A stretch of DNA of 64,000 nt, from the NCBI GenBank assembly GCA_028688015.1, contig JAQTZB010000004.1, forward strand, positions 202,946-266,945. The letters run 5' to 3'. The notes beneath the pieces were generated by a model, which saw nothing but the letters and a program-made list of their open reading frames with translations, made no database searches and was not told the DNA's origin. The stretch is from Elusimicrobiales bacterium (GTDB lineage: Bacteria; Elusimicrobiota; Elusimicrobia; Elusimicrobiales; UBA9959). Both the position numbers and the translations under genes were made by a program. Below are positions 48,026 through 55,177 of this stretch, piece by piece; the stretch's first letter is position 1; each line of letters begins with the position of its first letter.

Positions 48026-48045
48026 CCGCCGGGTTTCCCCGGCGG
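48026..48045 (-). terminator. Terminator hairpin
   Basis: CCGCCGGG (48026-48033) pairs with CCCGGCGG (48038-48045), loop TTTC, followed on the minus strand by TTTTGTTTTGCGG. It ends the MazG/73-residue operon. Confidence 0.8.
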
Positions 48046-48068
48046 CTTCGCGTTAAGTCAAATGGGTA

Positions 48069-48290
48069 TCAGCGTCCACCGCGCCGCTTGCCGGGAACCA
48101 CTTTAGTTTTGAACCGGGAGCCTTCCACCAGGGTCGGCAGGATCTTAGATAAAACCCAGCCGTTCGTTCTCAGGTAACTCTTGCCGTTTACGGTCATGCT
48201 CCACGGGTAGGCCTTATCTTTAGTAGGCGTGAAGGTGCGCACCAGCTTGTTCCCGCGATACTGCTCAATGATGCATTCGGGATTATTCAT
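48069..48290 (-). CDS. 73-residue conserved basic protein, copy 2
   Basis: Paralogue of the protein at 36748-36969 (CIIEQYRGNKLVRTFTPTKD, then VNGKSYLRTNGWVLSKILPT), differing at about ten positions. It begins four bases after the MazG-like stop codon and is probably translated from the same message. No family is recognised. The shared 3' flank with copy 1 (CGGCGGCTTCGCGTTAAGTC) indicates duplication of gene plus flank. Confidence 0.75.
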   Translation of the reverse strand: MNNPECIIEQYRGNKLVRTFTPTKDKAYPWSMTVNGKSYLRTNGWVLSKILPTLVEGSRFKTKVVPGKRRGGR

Positions 48291-48294
48291 GGCG

Positions 48295-48624
48295 TCAGCG
48301 CCAGACGCGCTTGGAGTGGATCTTGTCCTTGGCGCGGAAAGCCTTCTCCAGGTCCACCCTGTAATAGCTGGCTATCGTGCAGACGTACATGAGCACGTCC
48401 GCGAGTTCCTCGCTTATGGTGCCCACCTTGGAATGCTCGCCCACCGGCATCTTCTCTTCCTTCCTGATGGCCTTGAAAAGCTCCCCGACCTCTTCGCCGA
48501 GTATAAGGCATTTCTGAAGCGGGGTCTGATCCCCGAAGCCCCGCTTTTTAGCCTCGCGCTCGATATAGCGCTGCAGCTGCCCCAGCGTAGCCCCTGCCGA
48601 CAAACCTTTTGTGGTAGTTCTCAT
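48295..48624 (-). CDS. MazG-like nucleotide pyrophosphohydrolase
   Basis: This 109-residue all-helical protein has the MazG metal-binding pattern: CLILGEEVGELFKAIRKEE (EExxE) and SEELADVLMYVCTIASYY (ExxxD). The family removes pyrophosphate from NTPs, often non-canonical or stress-related ones. The ATG is exactly six bases after TAGAAT without a Shine-Dalgarno sequence, a predicted leaderless start. A truncated copy of its N-terminus lies at 34108-34224 with the same promoter arrangement. Confidence 0.87.
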   Translation of the reverse strand: MRTTTKGLSAGATLGQLQRYIEREAKKRGFGDQTPLQKCLILGEEVGELFKAIRKEEKMPVGEHSKVGTISEELADVLMYVCTIASYYRVDLEKAFRAKDKIHSKRVWR

Positions 48625-48630
48625 ACCTAA

Positions 48631-48668
48631 ATTCTACAAAACAAAACCGCCAGGCTTCCCCGGCGGTT
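48631..48668 (-). terminator. Terminator hairpin fused to TAGAAT box
   Basis: AACCGCCAGG with CCCGGCGGTT, one mismatch, then TTTTGTTTTG and TAGAAT (48631-48636), six bases before the MazG-like start. Confidence 0.8.
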
Positions 48669-48699
48669 CAGTTAGGAATAAGGGATGAACTCCCCCTAT
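48669..48699 (-). repeat. REP-like motif
   Basis: TAGGGGGAGTTCATCCCTTA on the minus strand, between the stop region of the 48712 gene and the hairpin. Confidence 0.55.
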
Positions 48700-48711
48700 C
48701 TCCCTACAGGA

Positions 48712-49413
48712 TCACTTTTTGCGTGCAAAGAATATCCGGTACGGTTTCAGTCCGAAACGGCAGTCGTTCCTCTGCGATTCCCTGTCGTAATCGAAATTGG
48801 CCGAAGCCATATACTCCTGCGCATTGTCCTTCACCCATTTAGTGGCCTTAAAGCGCGCGTCCTCGTATTGGGCAACCGGCAGTTTTTTGTCCAGCCACAG
48901 CCAGGTGAACGTGCTGCCTTTTTTGCCGTCCAAACGGACAGAGTCTATCATGGAAGCTATACCTACGTTCTTGCCGTTCTTGAACAGGAGGACCGACTTC
49001 ACCTTGCCTTTCTTTATACTGCCCAGGTAGTTGAGCAGCTCCTTCTGATAAGCAGGCCCCTTCCGTTTGCGCTGTGCCGCGGATTTGTCGCACAGCGTGG
49101 CCTTGGTCACGGCCAGAGCCTCGCCGACGCTCTTGGGCGCGCGGGCGATTATCGGGGACGACTTAAGCGGCCGTCCGAGAGGCTTGAGGGCGCTGGTTTT
49201 GCAGCCGAACATATACCGGATAACATAATCGCCATCGATATCATGCCTGACGAAGCCTCCGCCCGGGGCGAAAGGGTTGAAGCTGAAAGAAAGCATATCT
49301 ACGTCCTTGGGCCAGTTCACCGCCGCCACCAGTTCGTTAGTGACATTGGCGAACTCCCCGGCGTTGTACATGATAATCCGGTCGTTGTGCAGCATCTTCT
49401 CGAGAAATTTCAT
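48712..49413 (-). CDS. Protein of unknown function, GNAT-like C-terminal pattern
   Basis: This 233-residue protein has no signal peptide. SVLLFKNGKNVGIASMIDSV followed by STFTWLWLDKKLPVAQYEDA and a helix resembles the central strands of GNAT acetyltransferases, but the acetyl-CoA loop is not clear. The N-terminal half is unfamiliar. AAGGGGGACACG precedes the ATG, with a TAGAAT box about 46 bases upstream. The transferase reading is weak. Confidence 0.7.
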   Translation of the reverse strand: MKFLEKMLHNDRIIMYNAGEFANVTNELVAAVNWPKDVDMLSFSFNPFAPGGGFVRHDIDGDYVIRYMFGCKTSALKPLGRPLKSSPIIARAPKSVGEALAVTKATLCDKSAAQRKRKGPAYQKELLNYLGSIKKGKVKSVLLFKNGKNVGIASMIDSVRLDGKKGSTFTWLWLDKKLPVAQYEDARFKATKWVKDNAQEYMASANFDYDRESQRNDCRFGLKPYRIFFARKK

Positions 49414-49458
49414 CGTGTCCCCCTTAGGATGGCCGCATTAAATGCCGGCCTTGCCCAT

Positions 49459-49495
49459 ATTCTACAAAAACAAAACCGCCGGGCTTCCCCGGCGG
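49459..49495 (-). terminator. Terminator hairpin with TAGAAT box
   Basis: CCGCCGGG (49476-49483) with CCCGGCGG (49488-49495), then TTTTGTTTTTG and TAGAAT (49459-49464). It ends the transglutaminase-like gene. Confidence 0.85.
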
Positions 49496-49508
49496 CTTCG
49501 CGCTCAGA

Positions 49509-49532
49509 TGTCAAGATTCAAGACCTGACCCC
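49509..49532 (-). repeat. REP-like motif, TCAGGTCTTGAATC type
   Basis: GGGGTCAGGTCTTGAATCTT on the minus strand, near the transglutaminase-like stop codon. A related copy in the opposite orientation lies at 61559. Confidence 0.55.
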
Positions 49533-49546
49533 GGCTCCCTACAATG

Positions 49547-50506
49547 CTATTTAAGGGAGCCGAGATAATCGTTAAGTTCTTTGAGCGTTGAGAACTTAAC
49601 AGCCTTCACCTCGGGCTTTTCAAAAATATGGCTGCGCGGATAATGATGCGCTATATAGGCGCCGCCGGTCTTTTCCGCCAAAAGGTCCCAGCTGCCGGCC
49701 TGCACCACCGTCCCTTTGCGGGGGTGGTTCCGGCACGGAGGCTGGCGGCAATCGCCTGTGACGTCCTGCTCGCTCAGCCGCTGTACGGCCGCCTGCCCCG
49801 GCGCCTGGGAATAAGTAACGGTATAGGCCGGATACTTAAGGTCCAGTCCCGGCAGGCGCAAAGCGAAGGCCTTCATCTTCTCCCTCAGTTCGTCGTTGCC
49901 GGCTATCCCGTAGCTTTCAGGGTCGAGACCCTTGAACATGACGTAAAGGCCGGCGTCCTCGCCGCCCACGCGCAGCGGTATTACCGGGTTGTGCGGGTTG
50001 TAATTGCGCACGTAGCGGCCGGAGGCGGCGTCTATCAGCATCCAGCGCCCCTCGATGTAGGCTTCCGCGAACACGTGCCCCGAGAAGCCCCCGCCGCCGT
50101 CATACTCGCGCGCCCACTTTATGCCGGCGGCGTCCGCCATAAGCGCCGGGTAGCCCAGCTTGCGCAGCACGCTGGCGAACAGCAGCGCCCAATCGTGGCA
50201 GCCGGAAAGATCTCGCCCCTTCAAAAGCCCGTCGGCCGTGGTCTTCCCTATCAGCGCGCCCCCGGCGGCGCTGGCGCTGAAACCGCCGGCCAGCCAGTTG
50301 TAAACCGCCGGCACCAGTTCTTCGGCGTCGGCGGAGGTGCTTACGCCTATCTCGGCGCGCAGCGCGTCCGCGGACATGCTTATCCCGGACTGCGGTCCCG
50401 GGCTAAGGTAAAGCGCGGGGTTATTGTAATCCGGCTTGCCGCCGAATAGCTGGGCGCCGGCAGGCGCCGCGCATAAAACAGACAGGGCAAACATTATTAA
50501 CCGCAT
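49547..50506 (-). CDS. Exported transglutaminase-like protein
   Basis: This 319-residue protein starts MRLIMFALSVLCAAPAGAQL (signal peptide, CGGGAGGATTT upstream). It carries a papain-like transglutaminase triad: Cys in GRDLSGCHDWALLFASVLRK, His in FSGHVFAEAYIEGRW and Asp in MLIDAASGRY. Such domains may crosslink or cut peptides, and some act as cell-wall-associated peptidases. The C-terminus holds a short Cys-containing region (CRQPPCRNHPRKG). It is 16 bases downstream of the TPR protein gene and probably in its operon. Confidence 0.85.
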   Translation of the reverse strand: MRLIMFALSVLCAAPAGAQLFGGKPDYNNPALYLSPGPQSGISMSADALRAEIGVSTSADAEELVPAVYNWLAGGFSASAAGGALIGKTTADGLLKGRDLSGCHDWALLFASVLRKLGYPALMADAAGIKWAREYDGGGGFSGHVFAEAYIEGRWMLIDAASGRYVRNYNPHNPVIPLRVGGEDAGLYVMFKGLDPESYGIAGNDELREKMKAFALRLPGLDLKYPAYTVTYSQAPGQAAVQRLSEQDVTGDCRQPPCRNHPRKGTVVQAGSWDLLAEKTGGAYIAHHYPRSHIFEKPEVKAVKFSTLKELNDYLGSLK

Positions 50507-50522
50507 AAATCCTCCCGGCAGG

Positions 50523-51209
50523 TCAGTTGCCGGCCGGGCCGGCGCACAGGACGAAAATATTTGGCTGCGTCTTTTTATCGCAGTTAATTTCACCGCCGTT
50601 GCCTGTGATAACGGTCTTGGCGCAGGCGCCGCTCCCCTCGGAGGACCAGATCCTGCTTCCGCATATGCCATCGTGTTTCCCGGCCGGGCATTCGGCGAAG
50701 TTCAGCTCCTGGAGTTGGATCACACTGGGAAGCCCCCCTTCGCAATAGGCCAGGGCATCATACCAGTTGCAGACGCGCAGCCTGCTGCTCGCCCGATGGG
50801 GTCTGCAATTAGCCGGATCCCCCTTCGGCGGTACGGCCTGTTCCACCTCCGCCGGCAGCCTTTGCGCCGGGTACAGCGGCTGCAGTACCGGTTTGATTTT
50901 TTCTCTAGGCCGGTCCGCGCCTTGCGCCTGTGTTGCTGCGGCCACGGCCGCTTTTTTCCGCTCACTAGCCGCTATCGCCCGGTATTTCCTGGCCGGCCGC
51001 ACCAGCGGGTCCGCTGGGAAGCCGTCGATCAGCCGCTTAAAAGAACGTATCGCTTCCGAATATCTCCCGGCATCAAGGCTGGCTCTCCCCTGCCGGTAAA
51101 GCTGCTCGGCGGTTACCTTAACCTCGCTCCCTCCCGCAGGCAAAGCCGCCTCCCCGCCCCAGCAAAAAAGGGGCAGCAAACCCAGCCACAAGAAAACTAA
51201 TATCTTCAT
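50523..51209 (-). CDS. Exported TPR protein with Cys-rich C-terminal domain
   Basis: This 228-residue protein has a signal peptide (MKILVFLWLGLLPLFCW) and one TPR-like unit (LYRQGRASLDAGRYSEAIRS). After a linker comes a Cys-rich domain with SRLRVCNWYDALAYCEGGLP and IWSSEGSGACAKT. That domain resembles DUF1566/Lcl-type modules seen in bacterial surface proteins. It lies one base after the GNAT gene's stop codon, so the genes are translationally linked. Confidence 0.72.
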   Translation of the reverse strand: MKILVFLWLGLLPLFCWGGEAALPAGGSEVKVTAEQLYRQGRASLDAGRYSEAIRSFKRLIDGFPADPLVRPARKYRAIAASERKKAAVAAATQAQGADRPREKIKPVLQPLYPAQRLPAEVEQAVPPKGDPANCRPHRASSRLRVCNWYDALAYCEGGLPSVIQLQELNFAECPAGKHDGICGSRIWSSEGSGACAKTVITGNGGEINCDKKTQPNIFVLCAGPAGN

Positions 51210-51210
51210 T

Positions 51211-51786
51211 TTATCCCGCCTGCCCCGTCCCGCTCCACTCTTCCCGCAATATGCCGAAGCCCAGGGAATCGAAATATTCTCCGTTAACTATACGGGCGTT
51301 CCTGAAGCGCGCCTCCAGCTTAAAGCCGAGTTTTTCAGCCAGCCTCATCATCCCCGGATTCCCGGACCAGGTCCGCAGGTCCAGGCGCGCGAGCTCCGGC
51401 CGCGCCGTAAAGAGATAGTCGATCCAAAGCCCCAGGGCTTCCTGCCCCAGCCCCTGCCCCCAGGTTTTTTCGTCATAGAGCGATATCCCCGCGCAAAGCC
51501 ATTGGGTCTCTATAGATTCCCAATACGAACTGACCAAACCTATCAAAAGGTCCGTATTCCTGTCCGCTATCACAAGCCGCATCCGGGGGTCCGGATAACC
51601 GCGCCCGATCACCTGCTGTTTTAATTTATCAAAGCCGGTCTGGATCTCTTCCTGAGTTTCCTTATAGTATGGGCCATCAAATCGCTGCCACGCATGGCCC
51701 GGCTGCCGCCAATGCCAATAAGGAACAAGGTCCTTCTCGTCCCAGTCCCGCAGCAGGATCCGTTTTCCCGTTATTGTTTTAGCCAT
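51211..51786 (-). CDS. GNAT-family acetyltransferase (RimJ/RimL type)
   Basis: This 191-residue protein starts MAKTITGKRILLRDWDEKDL, the usual RimJ/RimL N-terminus. It has a WHWRQPG loop, an acetyl-CoA region (YDEKTWGQGLGQEALGLWID, with GQG) and the C-terminal NPGMMRLAEKLGFKLEARFR helix. RimJ/RimL enzymes acetylate N-terminal amines of ribosomal proteins, though many relatives act on small molecules. TAGAAT lies eight bases before the ATG. It heads a three-gene unit with the TPR and transglutaminase-like genes. Confidence 0.88.
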   Translation of the reverse strand: MAKTITGKRILLRDWDEKDLVPYWHWRQPGHAWQRFDGPYYKETQEEIQTGFDKLKQQVIGRGYPDPRMRLVIADRNTDLLIGLVSSYWESIETQWLCAGISLYDEKTWGQGLGQEALGLWIDYLFTARPELARLDLRTWSGNPGMMRLAEKLGFKLEARFRNARIVNGEYFDSLGFGILREEWSGTGQAG

Positions 51787-51794
51787 CCCACACC

Positions 51795-51833
51795 ATTCTA
51801 TCAAAACAAAACCGCCGGGATCGCCCGGCGGTT
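51795..51833 (-). terminator. Terminator hairpin fused to TAGAAT box
   Basis: AACCGCCGGG (51810-51819) with CCCGGCGGTT (51824-51833), loop ATCG, then TTTGTTTTGA and TAGAAT (51795-51800). Confidence 0.85.
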
Positions 51834-51853
51834 GCGCGTCCACGCACCATACG

Positions 51854-52615
51854 CTAGGCGGACAGTTTGTGGCCGACAGGGGCCATGTAGACGGCCAGTT
51901 CGGTCTTGCCGTCCAGGCCGAAGAGTTTGTCCATGGCGGACTGGCGATAGGCTCCTATCATGCAGGTGCCCAATCCCAGCGCCTCGCAGGCCAGGTGCAG
52001 GTTTTGCCCTATATGCCCCGCGTCCAGCAGCACGCATTTTACGGACTTGGGCAGCCCGTAGCGCCAGATGGTCCTGTAAGGAACGGCGCTCCACAGCAGG
52101 AAAAGCGGCGCCTTGCCGCAGAAAGCCTGGCCAATAGCGGCTTCGCTTACCTTGCTCCCCAGCCCGGCCGGTTTAGCTTCCAGGACCACGGCATGCTTGG
52201 AGCCGATATACCGGTAGATCCCCGCCGGCAGGCCGTCCACCTGCCGCGCCGCGAAATACGTCTCGAAAGGATGCCGCGAGCCGGCCGACGGGACCATCCT
52301 CTTTATAGCGTGGTGCATGTGGTGCTCGTCGCTGACCAGCTCGCGCACCCCCTGCGTGGCCCACAGCAGGAGGGAAAGCTCCCGCAGCGTAACGGGCGCG
52401 GCCGCGAAAGCGCGCACGCTCTTTCTGTCGGCAATGCACTTTCGCACGTCGGCTTTCTTCAGCTTGGTCCCGGCCGGGTCAGGCAGCGCTATCAGGCGCG
52501 GCCCGGCGCGCAGCGGCTTCTCAAAATCCGGGCGGGGCGCGCCTTTGAACTGGTCGGACGGCTTCGGTTTCACTCCGTCCAGGTAGCCTTTCAGGTTAAG
52601 TATAGGGTCTTTCAT
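51854..52615 (-). CDS. SagB/ThcOx-type nitroreductase-family dehydrogenase
   Basis: This 253-residue protein has the flavin nitroreductase fold of the SagB branch: CIADRKSVRAFAAAPVTLRE, LLLWATQGVRE, SAGSRHPFETYFAARQVDGL and the C-terminal GLGTCMIGAYRQSAMDKLFG. SagB/ThcOx proteins oxidise azolines in peptide natural products, but many genomes have stand-alone members with unknown targets. No cyclodehydratase or precursor peptide is nearby. It lies 17 bases downstream of the isoprenylcysteine methyltransferase-like gene. Confidence 0.88.
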   Translation of the reverse strand: MKDPILNLKGYLDGVKPKPSDQFKGAPRPDFEKPLRAGPRLIALPDPAGTKLKKADVRKCIADRKSVRAFAAAPVTLRELSLLLWATQGVRELVSDEHHMHHAIKRMVPSAGSRHPFETYFAARQVDGLPAGIYRYIGSKHAVVLEAKPAGLGSKVSEAAIGQAFCGKAPLFLLWSAVPYRTIWRYGLPKSVKCVLLDAGHIGQNLHLACEALGLGTCMIGAYRQSAMDKLFGLDGKTELAVYMAPVGHKLSA

Positions 52616-52632
52616 TGTTTCTCTGGCTGTGA

Positions 52633-53190
52633 TCAAATGTAGCGTCGGGTACGGGCCTTGTACTCCGCGTAGGCCTGGCCGAACCGCGCCTGCAGGAAAG
52701 TCTCTTCCGCCAGCACTATGCGGTGATGCGCCGCCACCGCGGCCACGCCGAGCGCCAGCACCACCGCGCAGCCGCAATAGGTCACCGCTCCGGCGGTCAT
52801 CAGGTAGAGGCCCAGGTACAGCGGATTGCGGGAATACGCGTAGACGCCGCCGGTGCGCAGTTGGGTGCCGGCTTTAGGTAGCCCCGTGGTATTGGCGTCG
52901 CCCAAGTCCCGGTAGGCCAGCCACAACACCGCGAACCCGCCCGCGAACAACCCCGCCGCGGCCGCCTCGAACCCGGGAGGCACAACGATGATACGCAGGT
53001 TCAGTCCCAATGCCTGCACAAAAGCCGCCGCCCAGCACAGCAGCGTAGAGAGCTTGCCCAGAACGAAAAGCCACTTCGACACCGGCTGCTCGCCGGCCGT
53101 CTCAAGGCCCCGCGCCTTGAACCCTTTTTCCTGCACTGTGTTCAGCGCGAAAAAGCCAAGGAACACCGTTATAAAGATAAGCCTGACCAT
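52633..53190 (-). CDS. Isoprenylcysteine/phospholipid methyltransferase-like membrane protein
   Basis: This 185-residue membrane protein has four to five helices. It carries the SAM-binding C-terminal signature GGVYAYSRNPLYLGLYL, then HHRIVLAEETFLQARFGQ and YAEYKARTRRYI. This set is shared by the ICMT, PEMT and NnrU relatives that methylate membrane-bound acceptors. The natural acceptor is unknown. The ATG is exactly six bases after TAGAAT without a Shine-Dalgarno sequence, a predicted leaderless start. It is followed by the SagB-like gene. Confidence 0.85.
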   Translation of the reverse strand: MVRLIFITVFLGFFALNTVQEKGFKARGLETAGEQPVSKWLFVLGKLSTLLCWAAAFVQALGLNLRIIVVPPGFEAAAAGLFAGGFAVLWLAYRDLGDANTTGLPKAGTQLRTGGVYAYSRNPLYLGLYLMTAGAVTYCGCAVVLALGVAAVAAHHRIVLAEETFLQARFGQAYAEYKARTRRYI

Positions 53191-53196
53191 ATCCCA

Positions 53197-53234
53197 ATTC
53201 TACCAAAACAAAAACCGCCGGGATTGCCCGGCGG
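53197..53234 (-). terminator. Terminator hairpin fused to TAGAAT box
   Basis: CCGCCGGG (53215-53222) with CCCGGCGG (53227-53234), loop ATTG, then TTTTTGTTTTGG and TAGAAT (53197-53202). Confidence 0.85.
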
Positions 53235-53248
53235 CTTTGCATCCACAA

Positions 53249-53275
53249 TAATCCAATAGTTAAGAACGTCCCCTA
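53249..53275 (-). repeat. REP-like motif read into a protein C-terminus
   Basis: AGGGGACGTTCTTAACTATT on the minus strand. The PH-like gene runs into it; its last codons (RGRS and the stop) are made from the motif. Confidence 0.65.
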
Positions 53276-53535
53276 TAGTTCCCCCCGATCCGCAGCTTCA
53301 GCTCATTTAAGAATTGGTCCCGGTCGGGCGGATTAATAACGAAATTCTTTATCAGCCCGGTCTTGCGCCTTATAGTGAGATGTTCCCATGGCCAGAAATT
53401 AGACCAATGTTCGTTCCAGAACGCGTAACCTGCTTCCGCGCTGATCATATCGATATAGTATATCCTGCGCACTACCCAAGGCCCGAGTTTAACCTCAAGC
53501 CCTTCACCGGAAAGTTCGTATGTAAAAGGGAACAT
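53260..53535 (-). CDS. Small PH-like domain protein
   Basis: This 91-residue protein (MFPFTYELSGEGLEVKLGPW, then HLTIRRKTGLIKNFVINPPD) has the strand pattern of the small bacterial PH domains (YdbS/PH_6 type) and a C-terminal helix (RDQFLNELKLRIGG). No membrane helix. Its final four residues derive from the REP-like motif, so the ancestral end was probably one stop earlier. It lies three bases downstream of the DUF523 gene. Confidence 0.65.
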   Translation of the reverse strand: MFPFTYELSGEGLEVKLGPWVVRRIYYIDMISAEAGYAFWNEHWSNFWPWEHLTIRRKTGLIKNFVINPPDRDQFLNELKLRIGGNYRGRS

Positions 53536-53538
53536 GTT

Positions 53539-53991
53539 TTAGTCTCCTGAACCGACAGCTAAAGGCGCAAAGTCCAGTTCGGTATAGACGGCGATACCGT
53601 TCTCTATAAGCAAGGCCGCTGTTACGCCGTTACCCGGCACCATTTTGCCTGAGAAGAAGCCGTCGTGCACCAGCCCGCGGCCGCAGGAAGGGCTACCCGA
53701 CTTTAGAAGAGCCTTCACGGCCACTGCCTTGCGCGCCAGTTCCAGGGAGCGTTCCGCGCCAAGCCTGAATTGCGCCGTAACATCCTTGCCGTCTATGGCT
53801 ACCACCCTGTCTCCCAGGATCTCCGAAGGCGGGCGAGGCGTAGACATGCCGCCAAGCACCTCAGGGCAAACCGGCACAAACTCATAGCGCTCCGCCAGCC
53901 GCATAACCCCGGCGCAAAATTGGCTGCCGCCGTCATACCGGCAATTCTCCCCCAGCAAGCAAGCGCTTACCAGCAAAGCCTCTTTCTCCAT
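53539..53991 (-). CDS. DUF523 family protein
   Basis: This 150-residue protein (MEKEALLVSACLLGENCRYD) has all the conserved DUF523 cysteine motifs: CLLGENCRYDGG, VPVCPEVLGGM and SGSPSCGRG. The family is widespread; its Cys set suggests a metal or thiol role, but no function is established. The ATG at 53991 is exactly six bases after TAGAAT and so fits the leaderless pattern. A TTG two codons upstream is less likely. Confidence 0.88.
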   Translation of the reverse strand: MEKEALLVSACLLGENCRYDGGSQFCAGVMRLAERYEFVPVCPEVLGGMSTPRPPSEILGDRVVAIDGKDVTAQFRLGAERSLELARKAVAVKALLKSGSPSCGRGLVHDGFFSGKMVPGNGVTAALLIENGIAVYTELDFAPLAVGSGD

Positions 53992-53997
53992 CCCCAA

Positions 53998-54033
53998 ATT
54001 CTATAAAAACAAAACCGCCGGGCTTACCGGCGG
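53998..54033 (-). terminator. Terminator hairpin fused to TAGAAT box
   Basis: CCGCCGG (54015-54021) with CCGGCGG (54027-54033), then TTTTGTTTTTA and TAGAAT (53998-54003). Confidence 0.8.
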
Positions 54034-54040
54034 CTTCGTG

Positions 54041-54622
54041 TCAGTTAGGAAGCCCGGAAGCAGCGCCACCTGGCACCCGATAGGTCAGCAGCACGTTGCC
54101 GTTGGAGAACGAGCGCGTGGAGACCAGCCGCAAGTTCAGCCGGCGCTTTATCCCTTCGAACAGCGTGCGCCCTTCGCCCAGCGCCACCGGCACCAGCAGC
54201 AGCTGGTATTCGTCCACCAGGCCGGCTTCCGCCAGCTGGGCCACTATGGTGCCGCTGCCCAGCACTATGAGCGGCTTGCCGCGGCCGCGCTTCAGGCGCC
54301 GCACCTCGGCGAGCATGCCGCGCCTTACCAGGCGGGTATTCTCCCAGCCGGCTTTCTTAAGCCTGCGCGAGAAGACTATCTTCTCGGCGGCGCACATGCC
54401 GCGCGCCACCACCGGGTCGTCGCGCAGCCCGGCCGGCGACGGCCAGTAGGCGGCCATCATCTGGTAGGTCACCCGGCCGAAAAGCAGCGTGGCGCCGGAG
54501 TTGGCGTTCTTATTGGCCAGCTCCTGGAACTCCTCGTCCACGTTGTGCCAGGAGATGTCGCCGCGCGGGCCGGCAAAATAGCCGTCCAAAGTTATCAGGT
54601 TGAATACGCCCAGCTTCCTCAT
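54041..54622 (-). CDS. Dihydrofolate reductase-like (RibD C-terminal) protein
   Basis: This 193-residue protein matches the DHFR/RibD-C superfamily: LGVFNLITLDGYFAGPRGDI, LLFGRVTYQMMAAYWPSP, KIVFSRRLKKAGWENTRLV and KPLIVLGSGTIVAQLAEAGL. Stand-alone members are NADPH-dependent reductases with unknown physiological substrates. The C-terminal residues (GGAASGLPN) are translated from a diverged REP-like motif that lost its usual stop, so the protein has gained a short tail. Confidence 0.87.
   Translation of the reverse strand: MRKLGVFNLITLDGYFAGPRGDISWHNVDEEFQELANKNANSGATLLFGRVTYQMMAAYWPSPAGLRDDPVVARGMCAAEKIVFSRRLKKAGWENTRLVRRGMLAEVRRLKRGRGKPLIVLGSGTIVAQLAEAGLVDEYQLLLVPVALGEGRTLFEGIKRRLNLRLVSTRSFSNGNVLLTYRVPGGAASGLPN
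54042..54070 (-). repeat. Diverged REP-like motif inside a coding sequence
   Basis: GGCGCTGCTTCCGGGCTTCC on the minus strand. The TAGGGG stop is mutated and the reductase-like gene reads through it. Confidence 0.6.
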
Positions 54623-54658
54623 CTTTCCCCCCTATGCCGCTCAGGCCTGGTATCTTTT

Positions 54659-55087
54659 TCAGTTAGGCGCCGCGGGCGCGGCGACGGAGCGGTGGCCGAA
54701 CTCTATGACGTTGTTGTCGGCGTCGCAATAAGTGACCGCGTAAAAGCCGGGGCCGAACTCAGGCAGCTCGGCCGCCGGGAACAGCGGCTTAAAGCCGGCC
54801 TTGCGCATGGCCGCGTCGATGGCGTCAACATCCTCCCGCCGCCCCACCGAGAAACCTACGTGGTCCGTCACCACGAACTCTTCGCCGGTAGGCATGCGGC
54901 GGGTGACCCGCCTGGGCTTGGACTCGCCTATGAACAGCGTATAGCCGCCGTTGGTATGCCCGGCATAGCTTTTCCCGTCGCCCCACCCCTTGCCGAACCC
55001 GGCCGCGGCGAACAGAGGCGCGTAGAATTTCATGGCCTCGGAGAAGTTCTCTACTTCCATGCAGACATGAATAGATTTTATTTCCAT
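54659..55087 (-). CDS. VOC-superfamily (glyoxalase-like) protein
   Basis: This 142-residue protein has two paired beta-alpha-beta-beta-beta units typical of the VOC fold. It opens SIHVCMEVENFSEAMKFYAP, with a metal-binding His in the first strand, and ends FYAVTYCDADNNVIEFGHRS, with the Glu. The middle holds DHVGFSVGRREDVDAIDAAM. Members include glyoxalase I, dioxygenases and antibiotic-binding proteins; nothing here picks among them. The ATG is exactly six bases after TAGAAT, so it is likely leaderless. Confidence 0.88.
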   Translation of the reverse strand: MEIKSIHVCMEVENFSEAMKFYAPLFAAAGFGKGWGDGKSYAGHTNGGYTLFIGESKPRRVTRRMPTGEEFVVTDHVGFSVGRREDVDAIDAAMRKAGFKPLFPAAELPEFGPGFYAVTYCDADNNVIEFGHRSVAAPAAPN

Positions 55088-55093
55088 CCCCGT

Positions 55094-55129
55094 ATTCTAC
55101 AAAACAAAACCGCCGGGCTACCCCGGCGG
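55094..55129 (-). terminator. Terminator hairpin fused to TAGAAT box
   Basis: CCGCCGGG (55110-55117) with CCCGGCGG (55122-55129), loop CTAC, then TTTTGTTTTG and TAGAAT (55094-55099). Confidence 0.85.
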
Positions 55130-55139
55130 CTGGACCGCA

Positions 55140-55169
55140 AATAGTCCAATAGTTAAGAACGTCCCCTAT
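55140..55169 (-). repeat. REP-like motif, TTAACTATTGGACTAT type
   Basis: TAGGGGACGTTCTTAACTAT on the minus strand, eight bases beyond the stop of the ADP-ribosyltransferase-like gene. Confidence 0.65.
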
Positions 55170-55177
55170 GGCCCTCT

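Noticed and set aside
51854..52615. SagB-type protein taken as part of an azoline peptide biosynthesis cluster
   Set aside because: No cyclodehydratase, precursor peptide or transporter gene is adjacent; neighbours are unrelated enzymes in separate units.
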